Shown piece by piece: positions 8,721 through 17,783 of a stretch of 64,000 nucleotides of DNA; the first letter of the stretch is position 1, and each line of letters opens with the position of its first letter. Where the stretch lies: positions 145,758 to 209,757 of the forward strand of contig NZ_JAHWGH010000015.1 of the NCBI RefSeq assembly GCF_019334305.1. Direction: 5' to 3'. The notes beneath the pieces were generated by a model, which saw only the letters and a list, made by a program, of their open reading frames with translations, was not told where the DNA came from and did not search any database. A program made the translations under genes and the position numbers. This DNA is from Rossellomorea orangium. Its GTDB lineage: Bacteria; Bacillota; Bacilli; Bacillales; Bacillaceae_B.

Positions 8721-9025
8721 TAGTACGCCACCACCTTGTAACGATCGATGGATGGAATGATAGAAGCCAGCTCTTGATCAGGATATTTCTTTTCCAGATC
8801 ATGAATACGCTTATAGTCTTCACTCTTCACCCAGGTCATAAAGTGCTCCTTCGTATCCCATTCCATATGGACCGTGATCTCTCCCGGTTTTTTATCATTT
8901 TGAAGGAGAAGGAACCTCTGAAATCCTTCCGCCTCATCCACAAGACCTGAACGGGAATGATAGATTGAAATTACTTCCTCCGCCTTTTCATCAGGAACTA
9001 CAAATGTTGAATGTACGATATACAT
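8720..9025 (-). CDS. Antibiotic biosynthesis monooxygenase (ABM) domain protein, IsdG/HmoA-like
   Basis: This 101-residue protein has a ferredoxin-like ABM fold, as in haem-degrading monooxygenases. HMEWDTKEHFMTWVKSEDY at about residues 53-71 carries Trp65, followed ten residues later by His75, the spacing of the IsdG Trp67/His77 pair. The Asn near position 7 of IsdG is replaced by Ser/Thr here, so haem degradation is plausible but not certain. I chose the ATG at 9025 (AAGAAGGGTG upstream) over a codon eight residues earlier. It is coupled to the following 123-residue protein. Confidence 0.8.
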   Translation of the reverse strand: MYIVHSTFVVPDEKAEEVISIYHSRSGLVDEAEGFQRFLLLQNDKKPGEITVHMEWDTKEHFMTWVKSEDYKRIHDLEKKYPDQELASIIPSIDRYKVVAY

Positions 9026-9282
9026 TGAATTCACCCTTCTTAGTGGCACATTATCCGATATGCTTTTTATTCACTGTAACACAATCCTTCCGTGCCAGGG
9101 AATACAAAATTTAACAGGCAACTACTGATTCTCACCTTATAAGACAATCGATTTAGAAATTAAACAGATTCAAGTAGTATTTCATTTTACTTGATAGTAT
9201 GTTAAAACTTACCGCGTTTCATCCGATCTACAAAGGGTACAATGGTATGTGCAACAATTCTAGAAAGAGAAGGTAGATAAAT

Positions 9283-9633
9283 ATGAACCCAGACATCATA
9301 GTGAACCTTATACTCGTCGGAAATGTCTTCCTTGGAGTTTTATTTGCTCTCAAGTCGAGAAGATGGTGGCTTCCTTATATATTGATCGGACTCACCTTTT
9401 TGACTTTAACCTTTGGATTCGGGATATCCCTTTTGCTTAATAAAGAATCGATCCTGGCTTATTTATTCGTGTTCGTGGTGGGGCAATTGATCTGGGTCTT
9501 TGCCTTTGTGATCATCGCCCACATCTTATCATGGGTTGTCAGGAAGGTTCCTTTCCGTCATAAGCAGCAAATTGGGTGGGGATTTTTAATTGGATTCCCT
9601 TTGACTTTTTTTGTGTTTTTACTTGTCAATTGA
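9283..9633 (+). CDS. Small integral membrane protein, unknown function
   Basis: This 116-residue protein has four strongly hydrophobic segments (about residues 4-22, 29-50, 58-83 and 98-115) joined by short basic loops such as KSRRWW and RKVPFRHKQQ, which places the loops in the cytoplasm by the positive-inside rule. GAGAAGGTAG precedes the ATG. No family motif is recognisable. It is a lone plus-strand gene between minus-strand operons, followed by repeat elements rather than another gene. Confidence 0.7.
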   Translation: MNPDIIVNLILVGNVFLGVLFALKSRRWWLPYILIGLTFLTLTFGFGISLLLNKESILAYLFVFVVGQLIWVFAFVIIAHILSWVVRKVPFRHKQQIGWGFLIGFPLTFFVFLLVN

Positions 9634-9683
9634 TTTCAGGACGAATATATAGATTAAACGTGGTTTTTAAGCAGCGAGTAGCA

Positions 9684-9930
9684 GTTGATTTCCGCTCCAG
9701 GTGCTCGCTTTCCGCGGGGCGTGAGTTGAGCCTCCTCGGCTAGAAGAGGTGTCCTTCCCTTGTCCAGCTCCGGCGGCTAGCCCCTCGAGGTCATAAGCTA
9801 AATGGTCCAAGAAGGCAAAAAACGCCTTCCCAGCCCATTCATCTTATGCTTGTCGGGGCTGAGCAAGCCGCCTCCGCTTTTCGTTGTTTCCCGCAGGAGT
9901 CGAGCACCTTCCGCTCCAATCAACGGAGTT
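9684..9930. repeat. Bacillus-type long inverted repeat, interrupted by a second element
   Basis: The left arm (GTTGATTTCCGCTCC, 9684-9698, then GCTTTCCGCGGGG) and the right arm (CCCGCAGGAGTCGAGCACC, then CCGCTCCAATCAAC ending near 9924) are the two ends of a repeat I recognise as common in Bacillus genomes. A different element occupies about 9749-9884 inside it. Confidence 0.75.
9749..9884 (+). repeat. Copy of the 125-135 bp CCGGCGGCTAGCC repeat
   Basis: It contains CCAGCTCCGGCGGCTAGCC, then TCGAGGTCATAAGC, a short AAGGCAAAAAACGCCTT hairpin, CTTATGCTTGTCGGG and AAGCCGCCTCCGCTTT. Two further copies in opposite orientation are tandem at 43352-43602. Confidence 0.85.
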
Positions 9931-10151
9931 TTTTATCTAAATTGCTTGATTTTATGTCTATTCATTTAGCTCTGTTACGGCAAACTTGTATAGAGGATGA
10001 GGAGAACTGCATAAACTCATGGCGAGTTCCCGGAAGCGCACTGTGCTTAGAAGACGTGGTCGATCGGTAGCTGCAATCAGGAGCAGTTCCCCTCACTCTC
10101 CTGCAAACACTCTATGACAGAGCAGGTGCAAATCATAGTCATTGTTAACAT

Positions 10152-10187
10152 AAAAAAAGGAATGCCACCACGGCATTCCTTTTTTTA
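10152..10187. terminator. Bidirectional Rho-independent terminator
   Basis: Seven A residues plus GGAATGCC pair with GGCATTCC plus seven T residues around a 5-base loop. It ends dgkB transcription on the minus strand. Confidence 0.9.
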
Positions 10188-10189
10188 TA

Positions 10190-11104
10190 TTATTCAGCTT
10201 TATCTTCCGGGCGGATCTTATCAAGTGGAACGAATACTTGGAGATGACGATAGAGGTTCTCGAATTCTGCAGGGAGGACTCCTCCAAGCTCACCGTCTAC
10301 ATTGAGCTGCACCTTTTCTTTCGCCTTGATTTTAATTCGATTGGCCTGGGTGTAAATGACGTTCGGGTCATTTACGTGTTCGCCGCGTACTGCCAGGGAC
10401 GCGATACGGATAAATTCTGCCAGATTCGTTTTCTTCAGAATCAGGAGAGAAAATAAGCCATCATTGATTGAAGCATCCGGAGCCAGTTTCTCGAACCCCC
10501 CCACCGAGTTGGTCAGTCCGATCAGGAAGAGCATTGCTTCTCCTTCAAATAGCTTTCCGTCATATTCGATCGATACGTCTGTCGGCTTGATGGAAGGCAG
10601 CATTTCAATCCCTTTTAAGTAATAAGCAAGCTGTCCCATCATGGTTTTCAGCTTACTCGGCACTTCATAGGTCAATTCAGTGATTCTTCCACCGCCTGCG
10701 ATATTGATGAAATAACGTTCATTCATGCGTCCGATATCGACGGGGATGGTTTCACCTTTCGTAATCACATCTATGGCAGAACTGATATCCTTTGGAATGT
10801 GCAGGGCCCGGGCGAAGTCATTGGTTGTTCCCATCGGAACGATTCCAAGCTTCGGACGGTAGTCCTGTTCGGCCAATCCATTGACGACTTCGTTTAACGT
10901 ACCGTCCCCACCGGCAGCCACAACGATATCATATTGCCGTTCAACAGCAATGCGTGCCGCTTCGGTCGCATCCCCTTCACATATGGTCGCGTGTACAGAG
11001 GTTTCATAACCTGCCTGCTCAAGCTTGATTAATACTTCAGCCAAGTGCTTTTTAAAAAGCTCCCGTCCCGAAGTAGGATTGTATATAATTCGTGCTCGTT
11101 TCAT
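10190..11104 (-). CDS. dgkB: Diacylglycerol kinase DgkB
   Basis: This 304-residue lipid kinase phosphorylates diacylglycerol released during lipoteichoic acid synthesis, returning it to phosphatidic acid at the cytoplasmic membrane. The nucleotide-binding signature AAGGDGTLNEVVNGL lies near residues 66-80, followed by PMGTTNDFARAL; FINIAGGGRITELTYEVPSK is near identical to B. subtilis DgkB. I chose MKRARIIYNPTSGR as the start because it matches that protein and AGGA lies 8 bases upstream. It is separated from rlmD by other genes here but lies close to it in B. subtilis. Confidence 0.95.
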   Translation of the reverse strand: MKRARIIYNPTSGRELFKKHLAEVLIKLEQAGYETSVHATICEGDATEAARIAVERQYDIVVAAGGDGTLNEVVNGLAEQDYRPKLGIVPMGTTNDFARALHIPKDISSAIDVITKGETIPVDIGRMNERYFINIAGGGRITELTYEVPSKLKTMMGQLAYYLKGIEMLPSIKPTDVSIEYDGKLFEGEAMLFLIGLTNSVGGFEKLAPDASINDGLFSLLILKKTNLAEFIRIASLAVRGEHVNDPNVIYTQANRIKIKAKEKVQLNVDGELGGVLPAEFENLYRHLQVFVPLDKIRPEDKAE

Positions 11105-11435
11105 ACCCATCATCCTAATCTGTATTAATTCAGAAAAACTCGTCCATTTATATAACATCTTTTAACATCATATACCAAATTAAATTATTCATGCAAAATG
11201 TGTTGTAAAGGCAGGATTATTTCAAATCGTCCACCGGTCAATATCATAACTCTTTTCAGTGGAAAAATCTAATGAAATATGAAATTCCCCATCCAGATAA
11301 TGGTCTTTCGATGAGATTGTCAAAAATAATACATAAATGGAATCAGGGCGAAAACCCGCGCGTTTTATACTATTTTATGATATGGGATCCTGAATTAGAG
11401 TAGTCCCATTGCCCCAAACATGAACACAACCAAAA
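11105..11435. other. Intergenic region upstream of dgkB
   Basis: About 330 bases of AT-rich sequence. I see no gene, RNA or repeat; it must hold the dgkB promoter, but no clear -35/-10 pair stands out. Confidence 0.5.
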
Positions 11436-11472
11436 AGCCGTACAGAATATCATCCCGATATTCTGTACGGCT
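11436..11472 (-). terminator. Terminator of the N-acetyltransferase gene
   Basis: A perfect 15-bp stem (AGCCGTACAGAATAT with its complement at 11458-11472), followed on the minus strand by TTTTTGG. It overlaps the gene's stop codon. Confidence 0.8.
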
Positions 11473-12277
11473 ATGGAAATAGCTTAATGTTCCGCTTTTG
11501 TAAGAACTGGATGGATTCCTCGAGAGAATGCATATCAAAATGGTAGACTTCACCGATGACATCTTTCCATTTATCGATATCCTTCATGTGATATTCCCGA
11601 ATATTCCGGTAGGTCATCACCTTCAACGTCTGGTTACGCAGGAAGTAGCACTGATTACCCTGAAAACGGACGGCCGTGATCCTCCTCATGGTGATATTAT
11701 CATCTGAATCCATGTAGGAAGCTTGAATATCCGATTCCAATTCGTCTTCCTCAAGCGGAACCCACTCGATGGTCTTTTTCACAAACGTCTTCCCATTTGA
11801 ACGGCGATCCACTTCAAATTCCCGGATATCTTTCTGGGTGAAAATGATCTCCTCCCCAAACCCGTGAAGAAGATGCCTCTGCCTTGCTTCAAGCTCGACA
11901 GGCTTCATGATGGGAGAACCGTATCCCACATCAACATACAGCTTCCGGTTATCAATCGATATCATCAATCCCAGGTGACCAGGATTCACTCTGACAAATT
12001 GACAGTGAAAGCCTAACTCTTTCAATAGCCTGCCGAAGTTGATGTTTAAAGTAAAGCAGGTTCCTCCCCACCCTTTCAGGTGAAGGTTTTCGGCGAATGT
12101 CTCTAACGAGGGCACGAAGGATTCCCCTTTGGAAAAATAATAAAACTTACTGAACGTTTCATAGGGAATCCGTATTAAATGCTGTTGGATCAGCCGCTGC
12201 AAATAGTTTAAAGTCGGGGTCTCAATATCCATATTTAAGTAATCTACATATTTCTTTACTGCTTCCAATCCGATCAC
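11471..12277 (-). CDS. Arylamine N-acetyltransferase
   Basis: This 268-residue enzyme of the NAT family transfers acetyl from acetyl-CoA to arylamines, hydrazines or related small molecules. The Cys-His-Asp triad is visible: Cys in GWGGTCFTLNINFG (about residue 73), His in NPGHLGLM (about 101) and Asp in LYVDVGYGSPI (about 116). The likely start is GTG at 12277 with a weak purine-rich site; an ATG 15 codons later would trim the N-terminal helix. It lies 5 bases downstream of the methyltransferase and is probably co-transcribed. The physiological substrate is unknown. Confidence 0.88.
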   Translation of the reverse strand: MIGLEAVKKYVDYLNMDIETPTLNYLQRLIQQHLIRIPYETFSKFYYFSKGESFVPSLETFAENLHLKGWGGTCFTLNINFGRLLKELGFHCQFVRVNPGHLGLMISIDNRKLYVDVGYGSPIMKPVELEARQRHLLHGFGEEIIFTQKDIREFEVDRRSNGKTFVKKTIEWVPLEEDELESDIQASYMDSDDNITMRRITAVRFQGNQCYFLRNQTLKVMTYRNIREYHMKDIDKWKDVIGEVYHFDMHSLEESIQFLQKRNIKLFP

Positions 12278-12282
12278 TCTTT

Positions 12283-13062
12283 CTACTTTTTCATCAGGCA
12301 GACTGTAAACTGGTGCTGAAGAGTAAACTCCTGGAGGGAATCGTAACGCCTGGATAAGAAGGTATGTAATGATTGCAGTAATCCTTCTTTCTCCGTGTCA
12401 TCCAAGTGAGAAAGCCAGTAAAGGGATCCCACACGATCGCACCAGGACTGCAAGGTAAAATCGACCATATAGGAAAAGGTATAAAAATCCTTAATCGTAA
12501 AATCAGCCTGCTGCCATTCTAACAACCACTCCACGGGAAATCCATTTACCTGACCCGCAGGATCAGCTTTTGTATCGGGGAGTGTCATATCGACATGTTC
12601 ATTTAAGAATGTCATCGTGTCCTGCACGACTTCATGGGTCATAAGGAAGCTTGAATCACTTACAATGAACGTTCCATTATCCTTCAAAATCCGCTTGATT
12701 TCATGGATTGCTTTCGTCCGATCGAATAAATCCCAGCTTCTGTGGATCATCGTAATATCATAATAGTTGTCCGGCAAATTCGTTGATTCAGCCGTCCCCG
12801 TCAGATATGGGATTTCCAAGTAAAGTTTACTTTCCAACGTCTTGGCTGTTTCCCTCATGTCAATCGAAGGCTCGACACCTATGACCTCGGCTCCACGCTT
12901 ATGAAGCTTTCTGGTCAGGCTGCCCGTACCCGAACCGATTTCAGCCACTTTCCTACCTTCCCACACAATTCCCCTTACCTTCAACGTATCAAAGAAACGG
13001 TGTGGAATATCATCACAAGACGCAGCGTAACGGGAGGTCACATTACCAAAATTCACTGTCAT
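12283..13062 (-). CDS. Class I SAM-dependent methyltransferase
   Basis: This 259-residue Rossmann-fold methyltransferase has motif I VAEIGSGTGSLTRKL at about residues 39-53, the acidic end of strand 2 at GVEPS, and a later motif around DITMIHRSWDLFD. Such proteins methylate small molecules, and no substrate can be assigned. Together with the N-acetyltransferase 5 bases downstream it may form a two-gene unit that modifies a small molecule. A GAGAGTGA site precedes the ATG. Confidence 0.85.
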   Translation of the reverse strand: MTVNFGNVTSRYAASCDDIPHRFFDTLKVRGIVWEGRKVAEIGSGTGSLTRKLHKRGAEVIGVEPSIDMRETAKTLESKLYLEIPYLTGTAESTNLPDNYYDITMIHRSWDLFDRTKAIHEIKRILKDNGTFIVSDSSFLMTHEVVQDTMTFLNEHVDMTLPDTKADPAGQVNGFPVEWLLEWQQADFTIKDFYTFSYMVDFTLQSWCDRVGSLYWLSHLDDTEKEGLLQSLHTFLSRRYDSLQEFTLQHQFTVCLMKK

Positions 13063-13213
13063 TCACTCTCTTCCCCTATCATAATTGATTTTCACTCTAC
13101 TGAACGTTACGATTTCATGTCAACTCCATCACAAATCCGACTGCCCGAACAGCCATCATACCTGCTGCCATGCATACCTACTACATTCTGTATCCCCGAG
13201 AGAAATTCCTGCA

Positions 13214-13227
13214 GAGGGACGGACCTT
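13214..13227 (+). repeat. AGGGACGGACCT dispersed repeat
   Basis: Exact copy, plus orientation, upstream of the methyltransferase gene. Confidence 0.8.
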
Positions 13228-13364
13228 GATGCTCTTTATATCGTCATAATATTGCTTCTATTAAACTAACGTTTACTATATGAAATTATCCTATTATGTA
13301 CGGTATTAAACCTTGTTGGATATTATATTTCTATCATTTAATCCGGGGGAATAGCTGCGAAACA

Positions 13365-13377
13365 GAGGTCCGTCCCT
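13365..13377 (-). repeat. AGGGACGGACCT dispersed repeat
   Basis: Exact copy reading on the minus strand, abutting the T-tract of the XRE gene terminator. Confidence 0.8.
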
Positions 13378-13407
13378 AAAAAAAACGGTCATCTGAGATG
13401 ACCGTTT
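13378..13407 (-). terminator. Terminator of the XRE regulator gene
   Basis: AAACGGTCATC (13383-13393) pairs with GATGACCGTTT (13397-13407); eight T residues follow on the minus strand. Confidence 0.85.
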
Positions 13408-13435
13408 GAGAAGACCGTTTGGTATGTGGTGTTCT

Positions 13436-13816
13436 TTAGTTGTTTGCTCCTGCTGCGATCCGCTTTACGTTTTGTTCGGCGGTTTTGGTCAGGTCTGGAG
13501 TGAATCCGTTTTTCATCCGTTGATTTTCTTCATTGAAGTAGTCTTGTACTTCCTGGTCAAATTCTATTTCAATAAGTTCACGAATGTCTGTAATTCTAAG
13601 GGCGATCATGATGGATACAAGATGAGCGACCGTTAAGGATTTCTTCTTGAAGTTCACTAACTCATTGATCGTCGCTACTCTTAATCCTGTTAAGCGATGG
13701 AGATCGCCTTGAGTCAATCCTCTTTCGCGCAGGATCTCTCCCAATTTAATGTGAATTTTATGGGGAAATTTATTTAGCGCTTCTATTACTATCGTATTTG
13801 TCTTTTGGTGAATCAT
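13436..13816 (-). CDS. XRE-family helix-turn-helix regulator
   Basis: This 126-residue protein has a Cro/C1-type HTH at about residues 25-80: IKLGEILRERGLTQGDLHRL, then ATINELVNFKKKSLTVAHLV for the recognition helix and beyond. Residues 85-126 form an acidic then Lys/Asn-rich tail of unknown role. GAGGAG lies 10 bases before the ATG. It stands alone with its own terminator, so it is likely autoregulated. Its targets are not evident from context. Confidence 0.85.
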   Translation of the reverse strand: MIHQKTNTIVIEALNKFPHKIHIKLGEILRERGLTQGDLHRLTGLRVATINELVNFKKKSLTVAHLVSIMIALRITDIRELIEIEFDQEVQDYFNEENQRMKNGFTPDLTKTAEQNVKRIAAGANN

Positions 13817-13953
13817 GATGCTTCAACTCCTCATCCTATACCATATTAACGTGAATATAGACATTCGTGAACCGGCAATAAATACCATGCCAACGGGTAT
13901 TTATTACCATTTCATTTTGAGTACAGGATTGAAGCACCCTATCCTTAAAAAAA

Positions 13954-13980
13954 GAAGGCTCGGAATCTTCCGAAGCCTTC
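13954..13980 (-). terminator. Terminator of the thioredoxin-fold gene
   Basis: GAAGGCT pairs with AGCCTTC with further pairing inside; the minus strand continues CTTTTTTTAAG. Confidence 0.7.
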
Positions 13981-13997
13981 CTTTTATTTCAAACGAC

Positions 13998-14564
13998 TTA
14001 CATCAATACGTTTTGAACCAGACTTGTCTTCAAGCTATCGTACACTTCCTGCCATACCCCTCTATCCTTACAGTATTGAGAGGTCAGGCGTTGAATCATT
14101 TCTTTCTGCTTTTCAGGGAAAAGCTCATGATCCTTCGGTGGAAGCTTGGCCCGCTCATCATCCACGATCTTCTTCACCATAGGCGCTCTCGGGCCCCACA
14201 CCAGCTTTTCATTTCCTTCTTGATCGATGAAAATGAATATTGGGATCGCCCTGGACGTTCCGTTGGTTAAATACTGATCCATCAATTCGAGGTTCTCGTC
14301 CCGCAGTATCATTCGAACCTCCAGATTTGCCGCCTCCGCCACGTTCAGAAGGATCGGGATATTCAGCATGGCATCCCCACACCAATCCTCTGTTATCACT
14401 AAGACACGTAATGAGTGCCCTCCAAGTTGATTCAACACTTCTACATCCTCCACGGGAATTCTAAAGCCCTTCCGGATGGTCTCTGTATTTTCTTTATGCA
14501 CATTCATATTATCTATGTATTCACTTGATGTCATACCTTTTTCAAACCATTGTTCCAAGTTCAT
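13998..14564 (-). CDS. Thioredoxin family protein with single-Cys WCGDA site
   Basis: This 188-residue protein has a thioredoxin fold in which the active site reads TEDWCGDAMLNIP (about residues 57-69). Only the first Cys of the usual CxxC is kept, the second position being Ala. The cis-Pro loop is in SRAIPIFIFID (about 104-114). Single-Cys members of this Bacillus family may act by thiol exchange with small thiols such as bacillithiol rather than as dithiol reductases; that is inference. The N-terminal ~40 residues are helical. It is a monocistronic gene with its own terminator. Confidence 0.8.
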   Translation of the reverse strand: MNLEQWFEKGMTSSEYIDNMNVHKENTETIRKGFRIPVEDVEVLNQLGGHSLRVLVITEDWCGDAMLNIPILLNVAEAANLEVRMILRDENLELMDQYLTNGTSRAIPIFIFIDQEGNEKLVWGPRAPMVKKIVDDERAKLPPKDHELFPEKQKEMIQRLTSQYCKDRGVWQEVYDSLKTSLVQNVLM

Positions 14565-14957
14565 TCTTCTTCCTCCTCCAGAGGTTCACATAACGGTGAA
14601 TCACTATCCGCTACTCTCTCTAGCATATTCATATTTCTTTTCATCCACAAGGGAAATCCGCTTAAAATTTCAATTGTACGATTATGCCTGTAGGAATATA
14701 ATATAAGAAAAGCAACTCTGTGAACAGGTGCCAATGAACTGCTCCCTGACGAAGCTCATGAAAAAAGGAATAGCTGCGTTACGCTACTCCTATAACCTAT
14801 CTTCCAGAGGGGGCGGAAATAGGTAAGTATGGAAAAGAGATATATCTTTCATACATCTTTTTTTGACAGAAAAAAAGCTGACTCAATTGTCAGTTTCATC
14901 CTCACATTTTTCGGTTAAAATAAATGATTATAGGACGACTCTTTCCATTGAACCATC
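14565..14957. other. Intergenic region with two weak minus-strand hairpins
   Basis: Hairpins near 14762-14795 (AGGAGTAGC with GCTATTCCT, T run after) and 14878-14893 (CTGAC with GTCAG, T run after) look like minus-strand terminators. No gene is supported between them. Confidence 0.45.
14870..14893 (-). terminator. Probable terminator of the DUF4257/small-protein unit
   Basis: A short 5-bp stem, CTGAC/GTCAG, followed on the minus strand by GCTTTTTTT, 64 bases after the small gene. Confidence 0.4.
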
Positions 14958-15122
14958 TTAAACATCCTGTGATTTCTCAATTATTTTTGCCACTTTATTG
15001 TAGTAGTAGTTCAGCTCGACTAGGCTATCTGCCTCCTTCAGTCTCTTTAGATAGTGGTTCGCTTTTTCATAGTCTTCTGGTGGCAGTTCAACCTTGATTC
15101 TTTTTTTCTTCCACTTCGCCAA
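14958..15122 (-). CDS. Small protein (54 aa), paralogue of the 51-aa protein at 15618
   Basis: This is a translation I made from the minus strand. A TTG start at 15122 is preceded by GAGGTGA with about 6 bases of spacing, and the frame runs to TAA at 14958. The basic, helical product contains KKRIKVELPPEDYEKA and EADSLVELNYYYNKVAK. It overlaps the end of the DUF4257 gene by 35 bases in another frame, which suggests translational coupling. Without gaps, 12 of 28 central residues match the small protein encoded on the plus strand at 15618-15773, so both look real. Function is unknown. Confidence 0.6.
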   Translation of the reverse strand: MAKWKKKRIKVELPPEDYEKANHYLKRLKEADSLVELNYYYNKVAKIIEKSQDV

Positions 15123-15516
15123 CAGGTTTCACCTCATTATGGTTTGTAGATCCTCCCTTAGAGGTCGGTTCGAGCTGATAATGAGATAGCTCTTGAATAT
15201 AGGTTGCTTTGGTACTTGCTAAATTCTGTTCAATTTTTCTGGTGATAACGGAACTTCCCCCGATCCCTGATAATAAACTAATGTAGATCACATACCAGAT
15301 CGGTACTGTATCCACTACCGGTAACACGGACAGATACCCTGCCAGGACCCCTATGATAATATCCTTCGTTGAGCCAAAGAGATAATGTTTTTCACCTTGA
15401 TCATCAATAAATTTTCTTGGAAAAGTGAAATGACCATTTTTGAAAACCAGAATATGTCCTAAGCCTCCAATACCACCCATCAACATTGGCAACAAGATCA
15501 CTTCGAATAAGGACAT
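15088..15516 (-). CDS. DUF4257-like membrane protein
   Basis: This 142-residue protein has a hydrophobic N-terminus rich in Gly (MLMGGIGGLGHI, about residues 10-21) and two further membrane segments (about 50-70 and 75-95), then a polar, probably cytoplasmic C-terminal tail. This resembles DUF4257 proteins of Bacillus. I chose the ATG at 15516 (GAGGGTG upstream) because the upstream in-frame GTG lies inside that ribosome binding site. A small basic gene overlaps its 3' end. Function is unknown. Confidence 0.65.
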   Translation of the reverse strand: MSLFEVILLPMLMGGIGGLGHILVFKNGHFTFPRKFIDDQGEKHYLFGSTKDIIIGVLAGYLSVLPVVDTVPIWYVIYISLLSGIGGSSVITRKIEQNLASTKATYIQELSHYQLEPTSKGGSTNHNEVKPVGEVEEKKNQG

Positions 15517-15617
15517 TCTATCCACCCTCTGGAATCATTTACTAATATTATATATTATTTACAGAAAATTCAGAATAGATAATTGGACGCAATTTTGTCC
15601 ACTAAAGGAGCGCCATT

Positions 15618-15773
15618 ATGAGAAAAATTGTGATGAAAGTCTCGTCTGTCGACAAACTTCGATTCCAAAATTACATGATGCAGTTAAAGAGAGCTGAATC
15701 AAAGGTTGAAGCCGATACGTATTACCGCTTAGCTAAACAGATCCTTGAGAAGGCAAAAAGGAAGCAAGTCTAA
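15618..15773 (+). CDS. Small basic protein (51 aa), paralogue of the 54-aa protein at 14958
   Basis: This gene is too short for most ORF callers but is well supported: ATG at 15618 with AAAGGAGCG seven bases upstream, 51 codons, TAA at 15771. The product is helical and basic, beginning MRKIVMKVSSVDKLRFQNYM and containing LKRAESKVEADTYYRLAK. Its central part aligns with the 54-residue protein encoded about 500 bases away on the opposite strand. It is divergent from the DUF4257 gene, with an inverted repeat TGGAC-N8-GTCCA just upstream (15584-15601). Function is unknown. Confidence 0.7.
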   Translation: MRKIVMKVSSVDKLRFQNYMMQLKRAESKVEADTYYRLAKQILEKAKRKQV

Positions 15774-15808
15774 CATCGTCATTTTGGATCGAGGTTCATA
15801 TAAAGAAA

Positions 15809-15833
15809 AAGAAGAGCCATTACAGCCCTTCTT
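15809..15833 (-). terminator. Terminator of the M4 protease gene
   Basis: AAGAAG pairs with CTTCTT with partial inner pairing; the minus strand continues with CTTTTTCTTT. Confidence 0.5.
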
Positions 15834-15846
15834 CCTCTCGCCACAT

Positions 15847-17517
<1,671 letters not shown>

Positions 17518-17696
17518 TTACAACACCTCTTTATAAGAATTTTCAAACTATTTAAAACATTACATATACTATAATACAAGCATTATCCACTTCGAACGAG
17601 CCCAAAGACCTATAACTCATATTTTTCAACCTCGGGTTAAACGTCCTATACAAAACCCTTAATAATCACTCAAATCAGGAAAACTTGAACAAAAAG

Positions 17697-17731
17697 AGGG
17701 ACGGACCTTGAAATTTTCAAGGTCCGTCCCT
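17697..17731. repeat. Palindromic pair of AGGGACGGACCT repeats
   Basis: Two inverted copies are separated by only a few bases, giving arms of 17 nt or more, directly beside the gatB terminator T-tract. Confidence 0.85.
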
Positions 17732-17734
17732 AAA

Positions 17735-17771
17735 AAAGCCCTCTGAGAGCACATAGTTCTCAGAAGGCTTT
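17735..17771 (-). terminator. Terminator of gatCAB
   Basis: A 14-bp stem with one mismatch (AAAGCC/GGCTTT and TCTGAGA/TCTCAGA), followed by six T residues on the minus strand. Confidence 0.85.
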
Positions 17772-17783
17772 GCTATTCTATCA

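Larger units (their letters stand above)
9634..10189. other. Gene-free region with nested repeats
   Basis: It holds the nested repeats at 9684-9930 and, at its end, a bidirectional terminator. I see no supported gene or element in 9931-10151. Confidence 0.7.
13063..13435. other. Intergenic region with two AGGGACGGACCT copies
   Basis: It contains the repeat on the plus strand at 13214-13227 and on the minus strand at 13365-13377, plus the terminator of the XRE gene. No gene is supported. Confidence 0.65.

Noticed and set aside
9846..10070. 74-codon plus-strand open frame
   Set aside because: It begins inside the nested repeats at 9.8 kb and has no ribosome binding site.
13815..14270. 151-codon plus-strand open frame
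   Set aside because: It overlaps the 3' part of the well-supported thioredoxin-fold gene on the other strand and lacks a ribosome binding site.
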